In this document: positions 36,124 through 45,423 of the stretch, in pieces
How the letters are laid out: every line of letters starts with the position of its first letter
How positions within the stretch are numbered: position 1 is the stretch's first letter
Source: JBBRVP01 sp038246785
GTDB taxonomy: Bacteria > Actinomycetota > Actinomycetes > Jiangellales > Jiangellaceae
Length of the DNA stretch: 64,000 nucleotides
NCBI GenBank assembly: GCA_038246785.1
Contig: JBBRVP010000010.1
Location: 24,474 to 88,473, forward strand
Direction: 5' to 3'
Program-made: the position numbers and the translations under genes
The notes under the pieces: model-generated
What the model was told of the DNA's origin: nothing
The model's input: only the letters and a program-made list of their open reading frames with translations
Database searches by the model: none

Positions 36124-37400
36124 GCGAGCTCCCGCTGGCCAGGGCCGCTGCGGCACCTGCCGGCGGACCGCTGGTCGTGCGCACCGTGCCGGTCCCCGAC
36201 CCCGGCCCGCTGGTGTCCCGACTGCCCGACGCGACGCCGTACGCCTGGATGCGCCGGGGCTCCGGCCTGGTCGGGTGGGGTGAGGCGGCACGGATCGAGA
36301 CGAGCGGGCCGGGTCGTTTCGCCGCCGCCGAGCAGGCGTGGTCGGCCCTCGTGGAGCACGCCGTCGTGCGCGACGAGATCTGCGAGCCGGGCAGCGGCCC
36401 GGTGGCGTTCGGCTCGTTCGGCTTCGCCGACGAGGCCGGGCGCTCGGTGCTGGTGCTGCCCGCGTTCGTGCTCGGTCGTCGCGGCGACCGGTGGTGGGCG
36501 ACGACCGCGACGATGCACGGGGACCTGCCGCCGCTGGCCGACCTGCCGCCCGACCGGCGTCCTCCGCGCTCGCCGGGCGCCGTGTCCTACGCCGACGGCG
36601 CGCTCAGCGGGCCGGCCTGGACCGAGACGGTGCGCCACCTGGTCGACCGGATCGCCACCGGCGAGGCGGACAAGGTGGTGCTGGCCCGCGACCTCGAGGC
36701 GCGCGCCGAAGGCCCCGTCGACCCGCGCTGGCTGCTTCGCCGGCTGGCCGAGCGCTACCCCCGGTGCTGGACGTTCGCCGTCGACGGCCTGGTCGGCGCC
36801 ACGCCGGAACTGCTGGTCCGCCGGGAGCAGGGGCTGGTGACCTCCCGGGTGCTGGCCGGCACGATCCGCCGCACCGGCGACGACGAGCACGACCTGGCCC
36901 TCGCGGCGTCGCTGGCCCGCTCGAGCAAGGACCTCGAGGAGCACGAGTACGCCGTCCGCTCGGTCGCCGACGCGTTGGCGCCGCACTGCTCGGCGATGAA
37001 CGTCCCCGAGGCGCCGTTCGTGCTGCACCTGGCCAACGTCATGCACCTGGCCACCGACGTGACCGGCGTGCTGTCCGACGCGGCGACCTCACTGTCCTTG
37101 GCCGCCGCGCTGCACCCATCGGCCGCCGTGGCCGGCACGCCGACCCCGGTGGCACTGCGGCTCATCGCCGAGCTCGAGGGCATGGATCGCGACCGGTACG
37201 CCGGACCGGTGGGCTGGCTCGACGCGCTCGGCGACGGCGAGTGGGGCATCGCGCTGCGGTGCGCTCAGCTCGACCCGGCCGACCCGCGGCGGCTGCGGCT
37301 GTTCGCCGGCTGCGGCATCGTCGGCGGCTCGGACCCGGAGGCCGAGCTCGCCGAGAGCGCCGCCAAGCTGGTGGCTGTCCGCGACGCGCTGGGGCCATAG
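36120..37400 (+). CDS. menF: Isochorismate synthase
   Basis: MenF turns chorismate into isochorismate, the first committed menaquinone step. The 426-residue protein has a chorismate-binding domain from about residue 155, including [46 protein letters not shown] and [12 protein letters not shown], which contain the Lys, Glu and Mg-binding residues of the family. A salicylate-forming homologue is possible from sequence alone, but coupling to menG and the men genes nearby favours MenF. Confidence 0.93.
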   Translation: MSELPLARAAAAPAGGPLVVRTVPVPDPGPLVSRLPDATPYAWMRRGSGLVGWGEAARIETSGPGRFAAAEQAWSALVEHAVVRDEICEPGSGPVAFGSFGFADEAGRSVLVLPAFVLGRRGDRWWATTATMHGDLPPLADLPPDRRPPRSPGAVSYADGALSGPAWTETVRHLVDRIATGEADKVVLARDLEARAEGPVDPRWLLRRLAERYPRCWTFAVDGLVGATPELLVRREQGLVTSRVLAGTIRRTGDDEHDLALAASLARSSKDLEEHEYAVRSVADALAPHCSAMNVPEAPFVLHLANVMHLATDVTGVLSDAATSLSLAAALHPSAAVAGTPTPVALRLIAELEGMDRDRYAGPVGWLDALGDGEWGIALRCAQLDPADPRRLRLFAGCGIVGGSDPEAELAESAAKLVAVRDALGP

Positions 37401-37470
37401 CCTGTCCCCGCGGCCGGGCTGGCGGCGGGGGGTTCCGCCGGGTACGTCGGCGGGGCTACCGTTCCGCGCC

Positions 37471-38565
37471 ATGTCGCTGCGCCGCCGCAAGCTGCTGCTC
37501 CCCGTGCTCGCCGCCGCCCTCACGCTGATGGCGCTCATCCCGGTGACGGCATCCGCCCACGGGGACACGCCCAGCGGCTGGCACCCGGCGGCGCACCTGG
37601 CGTGGCGCACCCTCGACAGCGGCTCCACCGCCCGATTCCGCGGGCTCGACGTGGTCAACCGCCGCGTCGTGTGGCTCGCCGGCAGCGGCGGCGTCGTCCT
37701 GCGCACCGTCGACGGCGGCCGCAGCTGGCGGGACGTCTCGCCGCCGGCCGCCGTGGCGCAGGACCTGCTGTTCCGCGACGTCGAGGCCTTTTCCGCCCGC
37801 GGCGCGACCGTGCTCGCCATCGGCGAGGGCTCGCAGTCGCAGGTCTGGCGGACCGGCGACGGCGGCCGGCACTGGCGGGCGACGTTCGTCAATCCGGACC
37901 CGGCCGCGTTCTACGACTGCATGGCGTTCTGGGACCGCCGCCACGGCATCGCCATGGGCGACCCGGTCGACGGCCGGTGGCAGATCCTGCGCACCGCCGA
38001 CGGCGGCCGGTCCTGGCGGCTGGCCCGCCACCTGCCCGAAGCGCGGGACGGCGAGTTCGGCTTCGCCGCCAGCGGCACCTGCATCACCGTGGCGGGCCGG
38101 GCCGACGCCTGGTTCGCCGGCGGCGGCACGGGCGCGCGGGTCTGGCACAGTCGTGACCGGGGCCGCACCTGGAGCGTCGCCGACACCCCGATGACGCACG
38201 GGGACTCCGCCGGCATCTTCTCCCTTGCCTTCCGCGGCCCCTGGCGCGGCATCGCCGTGGGTGGCGACTTCGTCGCGCCCGACGTGCGGGACGGGGCCTC
38301 CGCCTGGACCGCCGACGCCGGACGCACGTGGCACCTGGCGCGCCGGCAGGTCGGCGGCTACCGCTCCGGCTCGGCCTGGCTGCCGTGGCCTTGGACGGGC
38401 GCCCTCGCCGTGGGCCCGACCGGCAGCGACGTGACGCTCGACGCGGGCCGCACCTGGTGGACGTTCGACACCGGCAGCCTGGACAGCGTGGAGTGCAGCT
38501 GGGACGGCGCCTGCTTCGGCTCCGGCGCGGACGGGCGGGTCGCCCGCCTGGTCCTCCGCTTCTGA
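37471..38565 (+). CDS. Exported YCF48-like beta-propeller protein
   Basis: The 364-residue protein begins with a signal peptide (MSLRRRKLLLPVLAAALTLM, cleavage near ASAHG). It then shows repeated beta-propeller/BNR-like blades with DGGRSWR, GDGGRHWRA, ADGGRSWRL, RDRGRTWSV and DAGRTWHLA. This matches the YCF48-like oxidoreductase/photosystem assembly factor family found in non-photosynthetic bacteria. Two cysteines near the C-terminus (ECSWDGACFG) could pair outside the cell. It sits between menF and menD, converging on menD with one base between stops. Function unknown. Confidence 0.85.
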   Translation: MSLRRRKLLLPVLAAALTLMALIPVTASAHGDTPSGWHPAAHLAWRTLDSGSTARFRGLDVVNRRVVWLAGSGGVVLRTVDGGRSWRDVSPPAAVAQDLLFRDVEAFSARGATVLAIGEGSQSQVWRTGDGGRHWRATFVNPDPAAFYDCMAFWDRRHGIAMGDPVDGRWQILRTADGGRSWRLARHLPEARDGEFGFAASGTCITVAGRADAWFAGGGTGARVWHSRDRGRTWSVADTPMTHGDSAGIFSLAFRGPWRGIAVGGDFVAPDVRDGASAWTADAGRTWHLARRQVGGYRSGSAWLPWPWTGALAVGPTGSDVTLDAGRTWWTFDTGSLDSVECSWDGACFGSGADGRVARLVLRF

Positions 38566-38566
38566 G

Positions 38567-40333
38567 TCAGCGCGCGCGCAGCGCCTCCTCCGCCGCGGCT
38601 GCCAGTCGAGCGTCCAGCGCACGACGGTCGGCACGGCTCACCCGTACCTCCACCACGCGCAGCCCGGCTCGCGGCTTCAGCGCCGCGCGCAGCTCCGCGG
38701 GCGTCTCGACGCACTCGTACGCCGTCCCGCTGGCAGCGCACAGCGCGGACAGGTCCGCGCCGGTTGGGGTGCCGAACAGCCGCTCGAACGCACCGGCCAG
38801 GTGCGGCTCGCCCGGTTCCAGAGACGCGAAGATGCCGCCGCCGTCGTCGTTGACGACCACGAGCGCGAGGTCCGGGCGAGGCTCGGCGGGTCCGAGCAGC
38901 AGGCCATTGGCATCGTGCAGGAACGTCAGGTCGCCGAGCAGGGCGTACGCCGGTCCGCCGTGCACCAGCGCCGCCCCGACCGCCGTCGACACCGTGCCGT
39001 CGATGCCGGCCACCCCGCGGTTGGCGAGGACCCGCAGGTCTCCGCGTGGGTCGGCCGCGACGTCCACGTCACGGATGGGGTTGGACGCCCCGAGCACGAG
39101 CAGCGCGTCTGGCGGCAGCGCCGCGCAGACCGCCCGGGCGAGCGCCGGACCGGACGGCCACAACGCGGCGATGAGCGGCCCGACGACGGTGGCAACCGCC
39201 TCGGCGGCCGCCGTCCACTCGGCGGCCCACGCAGCGTCCGCCGGCACGGGGTCGGGCGCCCACGCCGCCGCGTCGGACAGCGCCTCCCGCAGCGCAGCGG
39301 CGAGCCAGCCCGGAGCGTGCACCGTCCGGGCGGTGCGCGGGGGATCGGCCCAGCGCGGTCCGGCGGGCACGACCTCCACCCGTAGAGCGCCATGGGCCAG
39401 CAGCCGCTGCACCGCCCGCGACAGCGTCGGCCGTCCGACGACCAGGACGCGCTCGGGCAGCGGCGGCCCGGCGCCGGCGTGGACCGCAGCGAGCAGCAGC
39501 GGTCCGTGCGGCAGGGCGCGCGAGGGTTCACCAGCCGGGTGACCGGTCGGCTCGGCGACCAGCGGCCAGCTGCGGCGCGCGGCGAGCCGGTGGGCCTGCG
39601 CGGCCAGCTCCGGCGGGCAGTCGCCGACGACCACCAGCGTGCGGCCCAGACCGGCGCCCAGCGCCCGGTCGCCGTCGGCCGGCGAGGACGCCACCGGCGG
39701 GGGGACCGACACCAGCGTCCACGGCTCCCCGTCGGGCCGGCCGTCCAACGGCTCCGGCCAGGACCCGTCGTCCGGGTCGTCGGCGGGCACCAGCGGCTCG
39801 CGGAAAGCGATGTTGAGGTGCACGGGTCCCGGGTCGCCGTCGAGCGCGCCGGTGGCCGCGGCCAACGCCCGGCAGACCAGCGCCCGCCAGGTCGCGACGT
39901 CGTCGGGGGCCGCGACGCCGGTGGGCACGGTCCTGGCGAGGCGCACCGACGCGCCGTACAGCCCGTCCTGGTCCGCGGTCTGGTTGGCCCCCGTGCCCTG
40001 CAGCTCGGCCGGCCGGTCGGCGGTGAGCGCCAGCAGCGGCACGCCCGACGCGTGGGCCTCCAGGACCGCGGCGTGCAGGTGGGCGGTGGCCGTGCCGCTG
40101 GTCGTGACGACCGGCACCGGCAGGTCGGACGCCTTGGCCAGGCCCAGGGCGAGGAACGCGGCGCTGCGCTCGTCGATGCGCACGTGCAGCCGCAGCCGAT
40201 GCTCGTGGTCGGCGGCGTCCAGCGCGTACGCCAGCGGCGCGCTGCGCGACCCCGGCGCGAGCACCGCCTCCCGCACTCCCCCGCGCACCAGCTCGTCGAC
40301 GAGCACGAGCGCGCAGGCGGTGGCCGGGTTCAC
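38567..40333 (-). CDS. menD: 2-succinyl-5-enolpyruvyl-6-hydroxy-3-cyclohexene-1-carboxylate synthase
   Basis: MenD joins isochorismate and 2-oxoglutarate with thiamine diphosphate. The 588-residue product has the N-terminal VLAPGSRSAPLAYAL and DERSAAFLALGLAKAS (catalytic Glu region), LTADRPAELQGTGANQTADQ and the ThDP motif LLGDLTFLHDANGL (about 465). GTG 40333 begins the conserved NPATACALVLVDELVRGGV. It lies downstream of menC on the same strand, separated by a 100-bp hairpin element. Confidence 0.94.
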   Translation of the reverse strand: MNPATACALVLVDELVRGGVREAVLAPGSRSAPLAYALDAADHEHRLRLHVRIDERSAAFLALGLAKASDLPVPVVTTSGTATAHLHAAVLEAHASGVPLLALTADRPAELQGTGANQTADQDGLYGASVRLARTVPTGVAAPDDVATWRALVCRALAAATGALDGDPGPVHLNIAFREPLVPADDPDDGSWPEPLDGRPDGEPWTLVSVPPPVASSPADGDRALGAGLGRTLVVVGDCPPELAAQAHRLAARRSWPLVAEPTGHPAGEPSRALPHGPLLLAAVHAGAGPPLPERVLVVGRPTLSRAVQRLLAHGALRVEVVPAGPRWADPPRTARTVHAPGWLAAALREALSDAAAWAPDPVPADAAWAAEWTAAAEAVATVVGPLIAALWPSGPALARAVCAALPPDALLVLGASNPIRDVDVAADPRGDLRVLANRGVAGIDGTVSTAVGAALVHGGPAYALLGDLTFLHDANGLLLGPAEPRPDLALVVVNDDGGGIFASLEPGEPHLAGAFERLFGTPTGADLSALCAASGTAYECVETPAELRAALKPRAGLRVVEVRVSRADRRALDARLAAAAEEALRAR

Positions 40334-40387
40334 GCGGCGCAGTCTCACACGCGCCGCGGCCCCTGACAGACGAGCGCGCTGAAGCGC

Positions 40388-40487
40388 CGCCTCCACTACA
40401 CACTTGAGGTCTCTGGGTCCGCTGGGTGTGAAGGGGCGCCCCAGCAGCAACATCGGGCACAGCGAACCCAAATGTGTAGGGGAGGCG
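40388..40487. repeat. 100-bp imperfect palindrome between menC and menD
   Basis: The ends are inverted copies: CGCCTCCACTACACA at 40388 against the complement of TGTGTAGGGGAGGCG ending at 40487 (14 of 15 match). Inside, TCTGGGTCCGCTG pairs with CAGCGAACCCAAA, and the centre is GGGGCGCCCC. The whole can fold as one long bulged hairpin starting 9 bp past the menC stop. It could be a terminator/processing site or a small MITE-like element; no target duplication is visible. Confidence 0.75.
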
Positions 40488-40495
40488 ACGACGGG

Positions 40496-41509
40496 CTATA
40501 CGGGGTCCCGGAGATCGAGCCGTTCCGCGCAGGCGGCGAGCCGCTTACGCCACCACAGCTGACGGTGGGGCGGGGCCGCCCATTGCGCGAGCAGGCCCTC
40601 GGAGGCGGCGACCCGGCCCACCGGCAGTGTCCCATCGCGCGGCCGGAGTGAAGCCGCGGTGACGTCCGCGCCGAGCAGGCTGGCCGTGCCGAGCCCGCAG
40701 GCGTACGGCAGCTCCGGCAGCGCGGCCGCGAGCGCCACGCCCGCGGCGAGCCCCACCGAGGTCTCCAGCGCGGAGGAGACGACGCACGGCAGGCCGCACG
40801 CCGCGGCCACCTCGAGCGCCGGCCCGACACCGCCCAGCGGCGCGACCTTGAGCACGATGACGTCCGCCGCGCCGGCGGCTGCAACCCGCAGCGGGTCGGT
40901 GGCTTTGCGGATGCTCTCGTCGGCGGCGATGCGCACGTCGACCCCGCGACGAGCGAGGGCCGCGCGCAGCGTCCGCATCTCGCCGAGCGTCGGCACGGGC
41001 TGCTCGGCGTACTCCAGGTCGTAGGCCGCCAGCCGCTGCAGCGCGTCGGCCGCGGTCGGCACGTCCCAGGCGGCATTGGCGTCGACCCGCACACCGACGT
41101 CGGGGCCGACCAGCTCTCGGACCGCGGCCACCCGGTCGAGGTCGTCGCCGAGCGACTGCCCACGTTCGGCGACCTTGACCTTCACGGCCGGGCAGGGGCC
41201 GAAAGCCACCAGCACACTCTCGACGCGGTCCGGCGCAACCGCAGGCACGGTGGCATTGACCGGCACCCGGTCCCGCACCGACGCCGGCCACTCCCCCCAC
41301 CCGGCCTCCACCGCGGCGGCGAGCCAGCGCACCGCTTCGGCAGGCCCGTACTCGGGGAACGGCGCCCACTCCGCCCATCCCCGGGGCCCCCGCACCAGCG
41401 CCGCCTCGCGCACCCGCACGCCGCGGAACGGCACCCGCATCGGCAACGCCACGACGCGCAGCGCGGCCAGCAGCTCGTCGAGCGACGGGGCGCCGGTGGG
41501 CCGGCTCAC
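40496..41509 (-). CDS. menC: o-Succinylbenzoate synthase
   Basis: MenC dehydrates SHCHC to o-succinylbenzoate in the menaquinone pathway. The 337-residue enolase-superfamily protein has the catalytic lysine in CPAVKVKVAE (about 98), metal-binding positions in VRVDANAAWD, the glutamate in EYAEQPV and IAADES, and the second lysine in VLKVAPLGGVG. These support MenC rather than another enolase-family racemase. Its GTG start overlaps the stop of a small membrane ORF by 4 nt. Confidence 0.92.
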   Translation of the reverse strand: MSRPTGAPSLDELLAALRVVALPMRVPFRGVRVREAALVRGPRGWAEWAPFPEYGPAEAVRWLAAAVEAGWGEWPASVRDRVPVNATVPAVAPDRVESVLVAFGPCPAVKVKVAERGQSLGDDLDRVAAVRELVGPDVGVRVDANAAWDVPTAADALQRLAAYDLEYAEQPVPTLGEMRTLRAALARRGVDVRIAADESIRKATDPLRVAAAGAADVIVLKVAPLGGVGPALEVAAACGLPCVVSSALETSVGLAAGVALAAALPELPYACGLGTASLLGADVTAASLRPRDGTLPVGRVAASEGLLAQWAAPPHRQLWWRKRLAACAERLDLRDPV

Positions 41510-41739
41510 GGCGCCCCCATGGGCTCCCGGTCCCCGCCATGCCGGTCAGAGTCGAGCTGGCGCAGCCACGGCGTGACGAGCACACCGTGCGCCTCGACCG
41601 AGAGCAGCACCGTGAAGCCGGCCATCCCGCACAGCCCGCTGAGTTTGCGCGCATCCAGCAAAGTCAGCAGGGGCAGCGCCCCCGCAGCCGGCAGTCCGAT
41701 GCCGGCGACCACGGCGACGGTCGATGCGGTCGACAGCAC
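41506..41739 (-). CDS. Small membrane protein of unknown function upstream of menC
   Basis: I do not recognise this 77-residue ORF. It starts with GTG and has a hydrophobic segment (residues about 6-28, VAVVAGIGLPAAGALPLLTL) and a second (about 33-55, GLCGMAGFTVLLSVEAHG), then a short charged C-terminus (RQLDSDRHGGDREP). Its TGA overlaps the menC GTG, indicating coupling. The GTG is 20 bp from the divergent menB start, so the two share a very compact promoter region. It could be a true small subunit or anchor; it could also be spurious. Confidence 0.55.
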   Translation of the reverse strand: MLSTASTVAVVAGIGLPAAGALPLLTLLDARKLSGLCGMAGFTVLLSVEAHGVLVTPWLRQLDSDRHGGDREPMGAP

Positions 41740-41759
41740 GGCGCCTATCCTCGCCGACT

Positions 41760-42686
41760 GTGGAGCCGCCGACGACCGGGAGCCGTTCCGTCTCGGAGCT
41801 GTTCGACCCGCAGGTCTGGCGGCAGGTCGACGGGTTCGACCTGACCGACGTCACCTACCACCGCCACCGCGCGCTCGGGGTGGTGCGGGTCGCGTTCGAC
41901 CGGCCCGAGGTCCGCAACGCGTTCCGGCCGCAGACCGTCGACGAGGTCTACCGCGTCCTCGACCACGCGCGGATGACGCCGGACGTCGGCGTCGTGCTGC
42001 TCACCGGCAACGGCCCCTCCCCCAGGGACGGCGGCTGGGCGTTCTGCTCCGGCGGCGACCAGCGGATCCGTGGGCGGACGGGCTACCGGTACGCCGAGGG
42101 CGAGACCGCCGACACAGTCGACACCGCCCGCGCCGGTCGGCTGCACATCCTCGAGGTGCAGCGGCTCATCCGCACCATGCCCAAGGTCGTCGTCGCCGTC
42201 GTGCCGGGTTGGGCGGCCGGCGGCGGGCACAGCCTGCACGTCGTCGCCGACCTGACCATCGCCTCCCGAGAGCACGCCCGCTTCAAGCAGACCGACGCCG
42301 ACGTCGGTTCCTTCGACGGCGGGTACGGCTCGGCGTACCTCGCCCGCATGGTCGGCCAGAAGCGCGCCCGCGAGATCTTCTTCCTTGGCCGCGCCTACAC
42401 CGCCGAGCAGATGCATGCCATGGGCGCGGTCAACGTCGTGGCCGACCACGCCGACCTCGAGGCGGTGGCGCTGGAGTGGGCCGCGGAGATCCTCGGCAAG
42501 TCGCCGCAGGCCGTCCGGATGCTGAAGTACGCCTTCAACCTCGTCGACGACGGCCTGGTCGGCCAGCAGGTGTTCGCCGGCGAGGCGACCCGGCTGGCGT
42601 ACATGACCGACGAAGCCGTGGAGGGCCGCGACGCGTTCCTGGAGAAGCGGGACCCCGACTGGTCGCCCTATCCCTGGTCGTTCTGA
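41760..42686 (+). CDS. menB: 1,4-Dihydroxy-2-naphthoyl-CoA synthase
   Basis: MenB closes the second ring of the naphthoquinone from o-succinylbenzoyl-CoA. The 308-residue crotonase-fold product has the oxyanion/CoA motif WAFCSGGDQRIRGRTGY (about 97-113), VVPGWAAGGGHSLHVVADLT and TDADVGSFDGGYGSAYLAR, with the catalytic Asp/Ser region of MenB. I start at GTG 41760; TATCCT lies about 13 bp upstream and may be a -10 box. The stop shares one base with the start of a GNAT gene. Confidence 0.95.
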   Translation: MEPPTTGSRSVSELFDPQVWRQVDGFDLTDVTYHRHRALGVVRVAFDRPEVRNAFRPQTVDEVYRVLDHARMTPDVGVVLLTGNGPSPRDGGWAFCSGGDQRIRGRTGYRYAEGETADTVDTARAGRLHILEVQRLIRTMPKVVVAVVPGWAAGGGHSLHVVADLTIASREHARFKQTDADVGSFDGGYGSAYLARMVGQKRAREIFFLGRAYTAEQMHAMGAVNVVADHADLEAVALEWAAEILGKSPQAVRMLKYAFNLVDDGLVGQQVFAGEATRLAYMTDEAVEGRDAFLEKRDPDWSPYPWSF

Positions 42687-43159
42687 TGCCGCCGCTGACC
42701 CTGCTGCGCGCGATGACGGAGGAGGAGTACGCCGCGTGGTTGGCGACCTGCGTCCGGGCCTACGCCGACGAGCTGGCGCAGGTGGACGGCCTGAGCCCGG
42801 AGCAGTCAGCGCGGCGGGCCCGCGCACAGATCGCCGAGCTGCTGCCCGCCGGCCGCGACAGCCCGCGGACGTGGCTGCTGCGGATCCTCGACGACAGCGG
42901 GTCGCCGGTGGGCGTGCTCTGGATCGGTCCGCATCCGCACCGGGTCGACGCCGCGTGGGTCTACGACGTCCTCGTCGACCCGGATGAGCGGGGCCGCGGC
43001 TTCGGGCGGCGCGCCCTGCTCGCCGCGGAGGACCTGGTGCGGGAGGCGGGCATCAGCGCGCTCGGGCTCAACGTCTTCGGCCACAACCCCGGTGCCTCCC
43101 GGCTCTACGCCGGCCTGGGCTACGCCGTTGTCAGCCAGCAGATGCACAAGGTCCTCTGA
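42686..43159 (+). CDS. GNAT-family N-acetyltransferase
   Basis: The 157-residue protein has the GNAT acetyl-CoA motif VYDVLVDPDERGRGFGRRAL (about 92-111) and the C-terminal ALGLNVFGHNPGASRLYAGL, YAVVS segment typical of the fold. The acceptor substrate is unknown. The ATG overlaps the menB stop (TGATG), so it is translationally coupled to menB, but no known menaquinone step needs an acetyltransferase. Confidence 0.9.
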   Translation: MPPLTLLRAMTEEEYAAWLATCVRAYADELAQVDGLSPEQSARRARAQIAELLPAGRDSPRTWLLRILDDSGSPVGVLWIGPHPHRVDAAWVYDVLVDPDERGRGFGRRALLAAEDLVREAGISALGLNVFGHNPGASRLYAGLGYAVVSQQMHKVL

Positions 43160-43198
43160 GCATGGCTCGGGTGGCCGCCCGGGCGACGCGCTCGGCCG

Positions 43199-44176
43199 TC
43201 AGGGACCGCCGGTGCCGTCAGCGCCGGCGGGCGCCGTCGGGTCGAGGAAGACGTGGCGCACCTCGCTCACCCGCTCCCGCAGCCGACGGTCGGCGTCGTC
43301 CATGTAGTGCTCCACGTCGTCGGATCCGGCGCCGTCAGCCAGCTCCACGCGAGCGGCGACGAGGACGTCTCGCGGGCCCAGCGTCATCGTGAGCAGCTCG
43401 AGCACTCCGCGGACGCCCTCGGAGGCGAGCAGCTCGTCGGTGATCCGCCCGCGCAGCTCCGGGGGGACGGCTTCGCCGATCAGCAGCCCCTTCGTGTCCC
43501 GACCCAGGGCGAAGGCGACCACGACGAGCAGCACGCCGATCGCGATCGAGGCCAGCCCGTCCCAGACGCCGTTGCCGGTCGCCTGGTGCAGCGCCAGCCC
43601 GGTTGCGGCGAGCACGATGCCGACCAGCGCCGCGGAGTCCTCGAAGGCCACGGTCTTGACCGTGGGGTCCGGGCTGATCGCGAGATGGCGACGCAGCCCG
43701 CGTCCCGCGGCGCGAGCCTCGCCGCGCAGCTGGCGGGCGGCCTTGAGCCATGACGCACCCTCGAACACGAAGGCCACTGCCAGCACGAGGTAGGACACGA
43801 GATAGCTTCCGGCCTCCTCCGGGGAGCGGATCGCGCTGACCCCCTCCAGGATCGAGAAAATCCCGCCGGCGACGAAGATGCCGACGGCAGCCAGCAGCGA
43901 CCAGAAATAGCGCTCCTTGCCATAGCCGAAGGGGTGCTGGTCGTCGGGCGGGCGGTCGCTCCGCTTGAGTGCGGTGAGCAGGAACGCCTGGTTGAGTGTG
44001 TCGGCGACCGAGTGCGCTGCCTCGGCCAGCATCGCCGCCGAGCCGCTGAGCAGGCTCCCCACGAGCTTGGCCACGCCGATCGCCAGGTTGACGCCGAGCG
44101 CGAGCAGCACCGTGCCGGTCGACTCCTCGGCGGCGCCGCCCGCGCTCGGTTCGTCCGGGGGTCGTCCAGGTGCCAT
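43199..44176 (-). CDS. Cation diffusion facilitator family transporter
   Basis: The 325-residue protein has five to six spans and the CDF metal-site motif AEAAHSVADTLNQAF (HxxxD, about 43-57), HPFGYGKERYFW, and the second metal pair in FEDSAALVGIVLA. A cytoplasmic C-terminal domain follows. Such proteins export Zn, Fe, Mn or Co by proton exchange; the metal cannot be read with confidence. I start at ATG 44176; a further 11 upstream codons are possible. It diverges from menE, 62 bp away. Confidence 0.88.
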   Translation of the reverse strand: MAPGRPPDEPSAGGAAEESTGTVLLALGVNLAIGVAKLVGSLLSGSAAMLAEAAHSVADTLNQAFLLTALKRSDRPPDDQHPFGYGKERYFWSLLAAVGIFVAGGIFSILEGVSAIRSPEEAGSYLVSYLVLAVAFVFEGASWLKAARQLRGEARAAGRGLRRHLAISPDPTVKTVAFEDSAALVGIVLAATGLALHQATGNGVWDGLASIAIGVLLVVVAFALGRDTKGLLIGEAVPPELRGRITDELLASEGVRGVLELLTMTLGPRDVLVAARVELADGAGSDDVEHYMDDADRRLRERVSEVRHVFLDPTAPAGADGTGGP

Positions 44177-44238
44177 GCACCGCAAGGTTCCCCGGCTGCC
44201 CTGCTGCAACCCGCCGGCTCGCCACCTACGCTCGGGCC

Positions 44239-45405
44239 GTGCCGCGGCGGTCGCTGGTGGGGGTGCGGGTCGGGACCGGCACCTCCGCGCTCGCGGCGCT
44301 GCCCGCTCTCGAGCGGGCGCTCGCCGGAGACGGGCCGGCCGTGCGGCTGGTGCCGGGACCGGTGCCGCCTCACGCGCTGGCTCCCCCCGACGACGACGCG
44401 GCCGACCCCACGGTCGTCTCGGTCACCAGCTCGGGCTCCTCCGGCGAGGCGAAGACGGTGCTGCTCGGGCGCCGTGCCCTGCTGAGCTCCGCCGACGGGA
44501 CCCACCGCCGGTTGGGCGGGCCGGGTACGTGGCTGCTCGCCCTTCCGCCGTACCACGTCGCCGGCCTGCAGGTGCTGCTCCGCTCGCTGCGCGCCGGCAC
44601 CCGGCCGCTGGCCGTCGATCCCGGAGCCGACCCGGCCGCGTTCGCGGCGGCGGCCGAAGCGGTGCGCGGCGAGCGCCGCTACGGCGCGCTCGTGCCGACC
44701 CAGCTGCACCGGCTGCTCTCGGCCGGCAGCGCGAGCGTCGCCGCGTTGGCCGGCTTCGACGCGGTGCTCGTCGGCGGCGCGGCCGCCGAGCCGCGCCTGG
44801 TCGAGCGCGCGCGGGCGGCAGGTGTGCCGGTGGTGACGACGTACGGCATGAGCGAGACGTGCGGTGGCTGCGTCTACGACGGGGACCCGCTGGACGGGGT
44901 CGGGGTCGAGGTCGACGGCGAGCGGCGGATCACGCTGTCCGGGCCGGTGCTCGCCCGCGGCTACCTCGGCCGACCCGACCTGACCGCGGGTGCGTTCGGC
45001 CTGCGGCACGGCGTCCGGGTCCTCCGCACCGACGACCTCGGGGAGTGGGACGGACGACGGCTCGTCGTGATCGGCCGGGCCGACGACCTCGTCGTCACCG
45101 GTGCCCGCAAGGTCGCGCCGGCCGCCGTCGAGGCGGTGCTCGTGGCGCACCCGGCGATCGCGGAGGCCTGCGTCGTCGGGCTCGCGGACGAGGAGTGGGG
45201 CGAGGTCGTGGCCGCGCTCGTCGTGCCGGCCGCGGGCGGGCCGCCGCCCGACCTCGAAGAACTGCGGTCCCGGGTGCGCGGGCAGCTCGGGGGCGCCGCC
45301 GTGCCTCGCGTCCTGCAGTTGGCTCAGGCGCTGCCGCTGCGCGGGCCCGGCAAGCCGGACCGGGCCGCCGTACGGGCCCGGTTGAGCACTGCCGGCAGCC
45401 GGTAG
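44239..45405 (+). CDS. menE: o-Succinylbenzoate-CoA ligase (short form)
   Basis: MenE activates o-succinylbenzoate with ATP and CoA. The 388-residue adenylate-forming enzyme has the P-loop-like SVTSSGSSGEAKTVLL (about 57-72), VTTYGMSETCGGCVYDG (about 200), the hinge DDLGEWDG and the terminal catalytic lysine in RGPGKPDRAAV. It is about 100 residues shorter than E. coli MenE at the N-terminus, as usual in actinobacteria. The GTG at 44239 begins the coding region; upstream codons overlap the divergent promoter space. Confidence 0.92.
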   Translation: MPRRSLVGVRVGTGTSALAALPALERALAGDGPAVRLVPGPVPPHALAPPDDDAADPTVVSVTSSGSSGEAKTVLLGRRALLSSADGTHRRLGGPGTWLLALPPYHVAGLQVLLRSLRAGTRPLAVDPGADPAAFAAAAEAVRGERRYGALVPTQLHRLLSAGSASVAALAGFDAVLVGGAAAEPRLVERARAAGVPVVTTYGMSETCGGCVYDGDPLDGVGVEVDGERRITLSGPVLARGYLGRPDLTAGAFGLRHGVRVLRTDDLGEWDGRRLVVIGRADDLVVTGARKVAPAAVEAVLVAHPAIAEACVVGLADEEWGEVVAALVVPAAGGPPPDLEELRSRVRGQLGGAAVPRVLQLAQALPLRGPGKPDRAAVRARLSTAGSR

Positions 45406-45423
45406 GGCTCCGCGGCGGCTGCG

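Noticed and set aside
43160..43198. Hairpin (CGGG/CCCG) between the GNAT and CDF genes as a terminator
   Set aside because: The stem is only 4 bp and such matches are expected by chance at this GC content.
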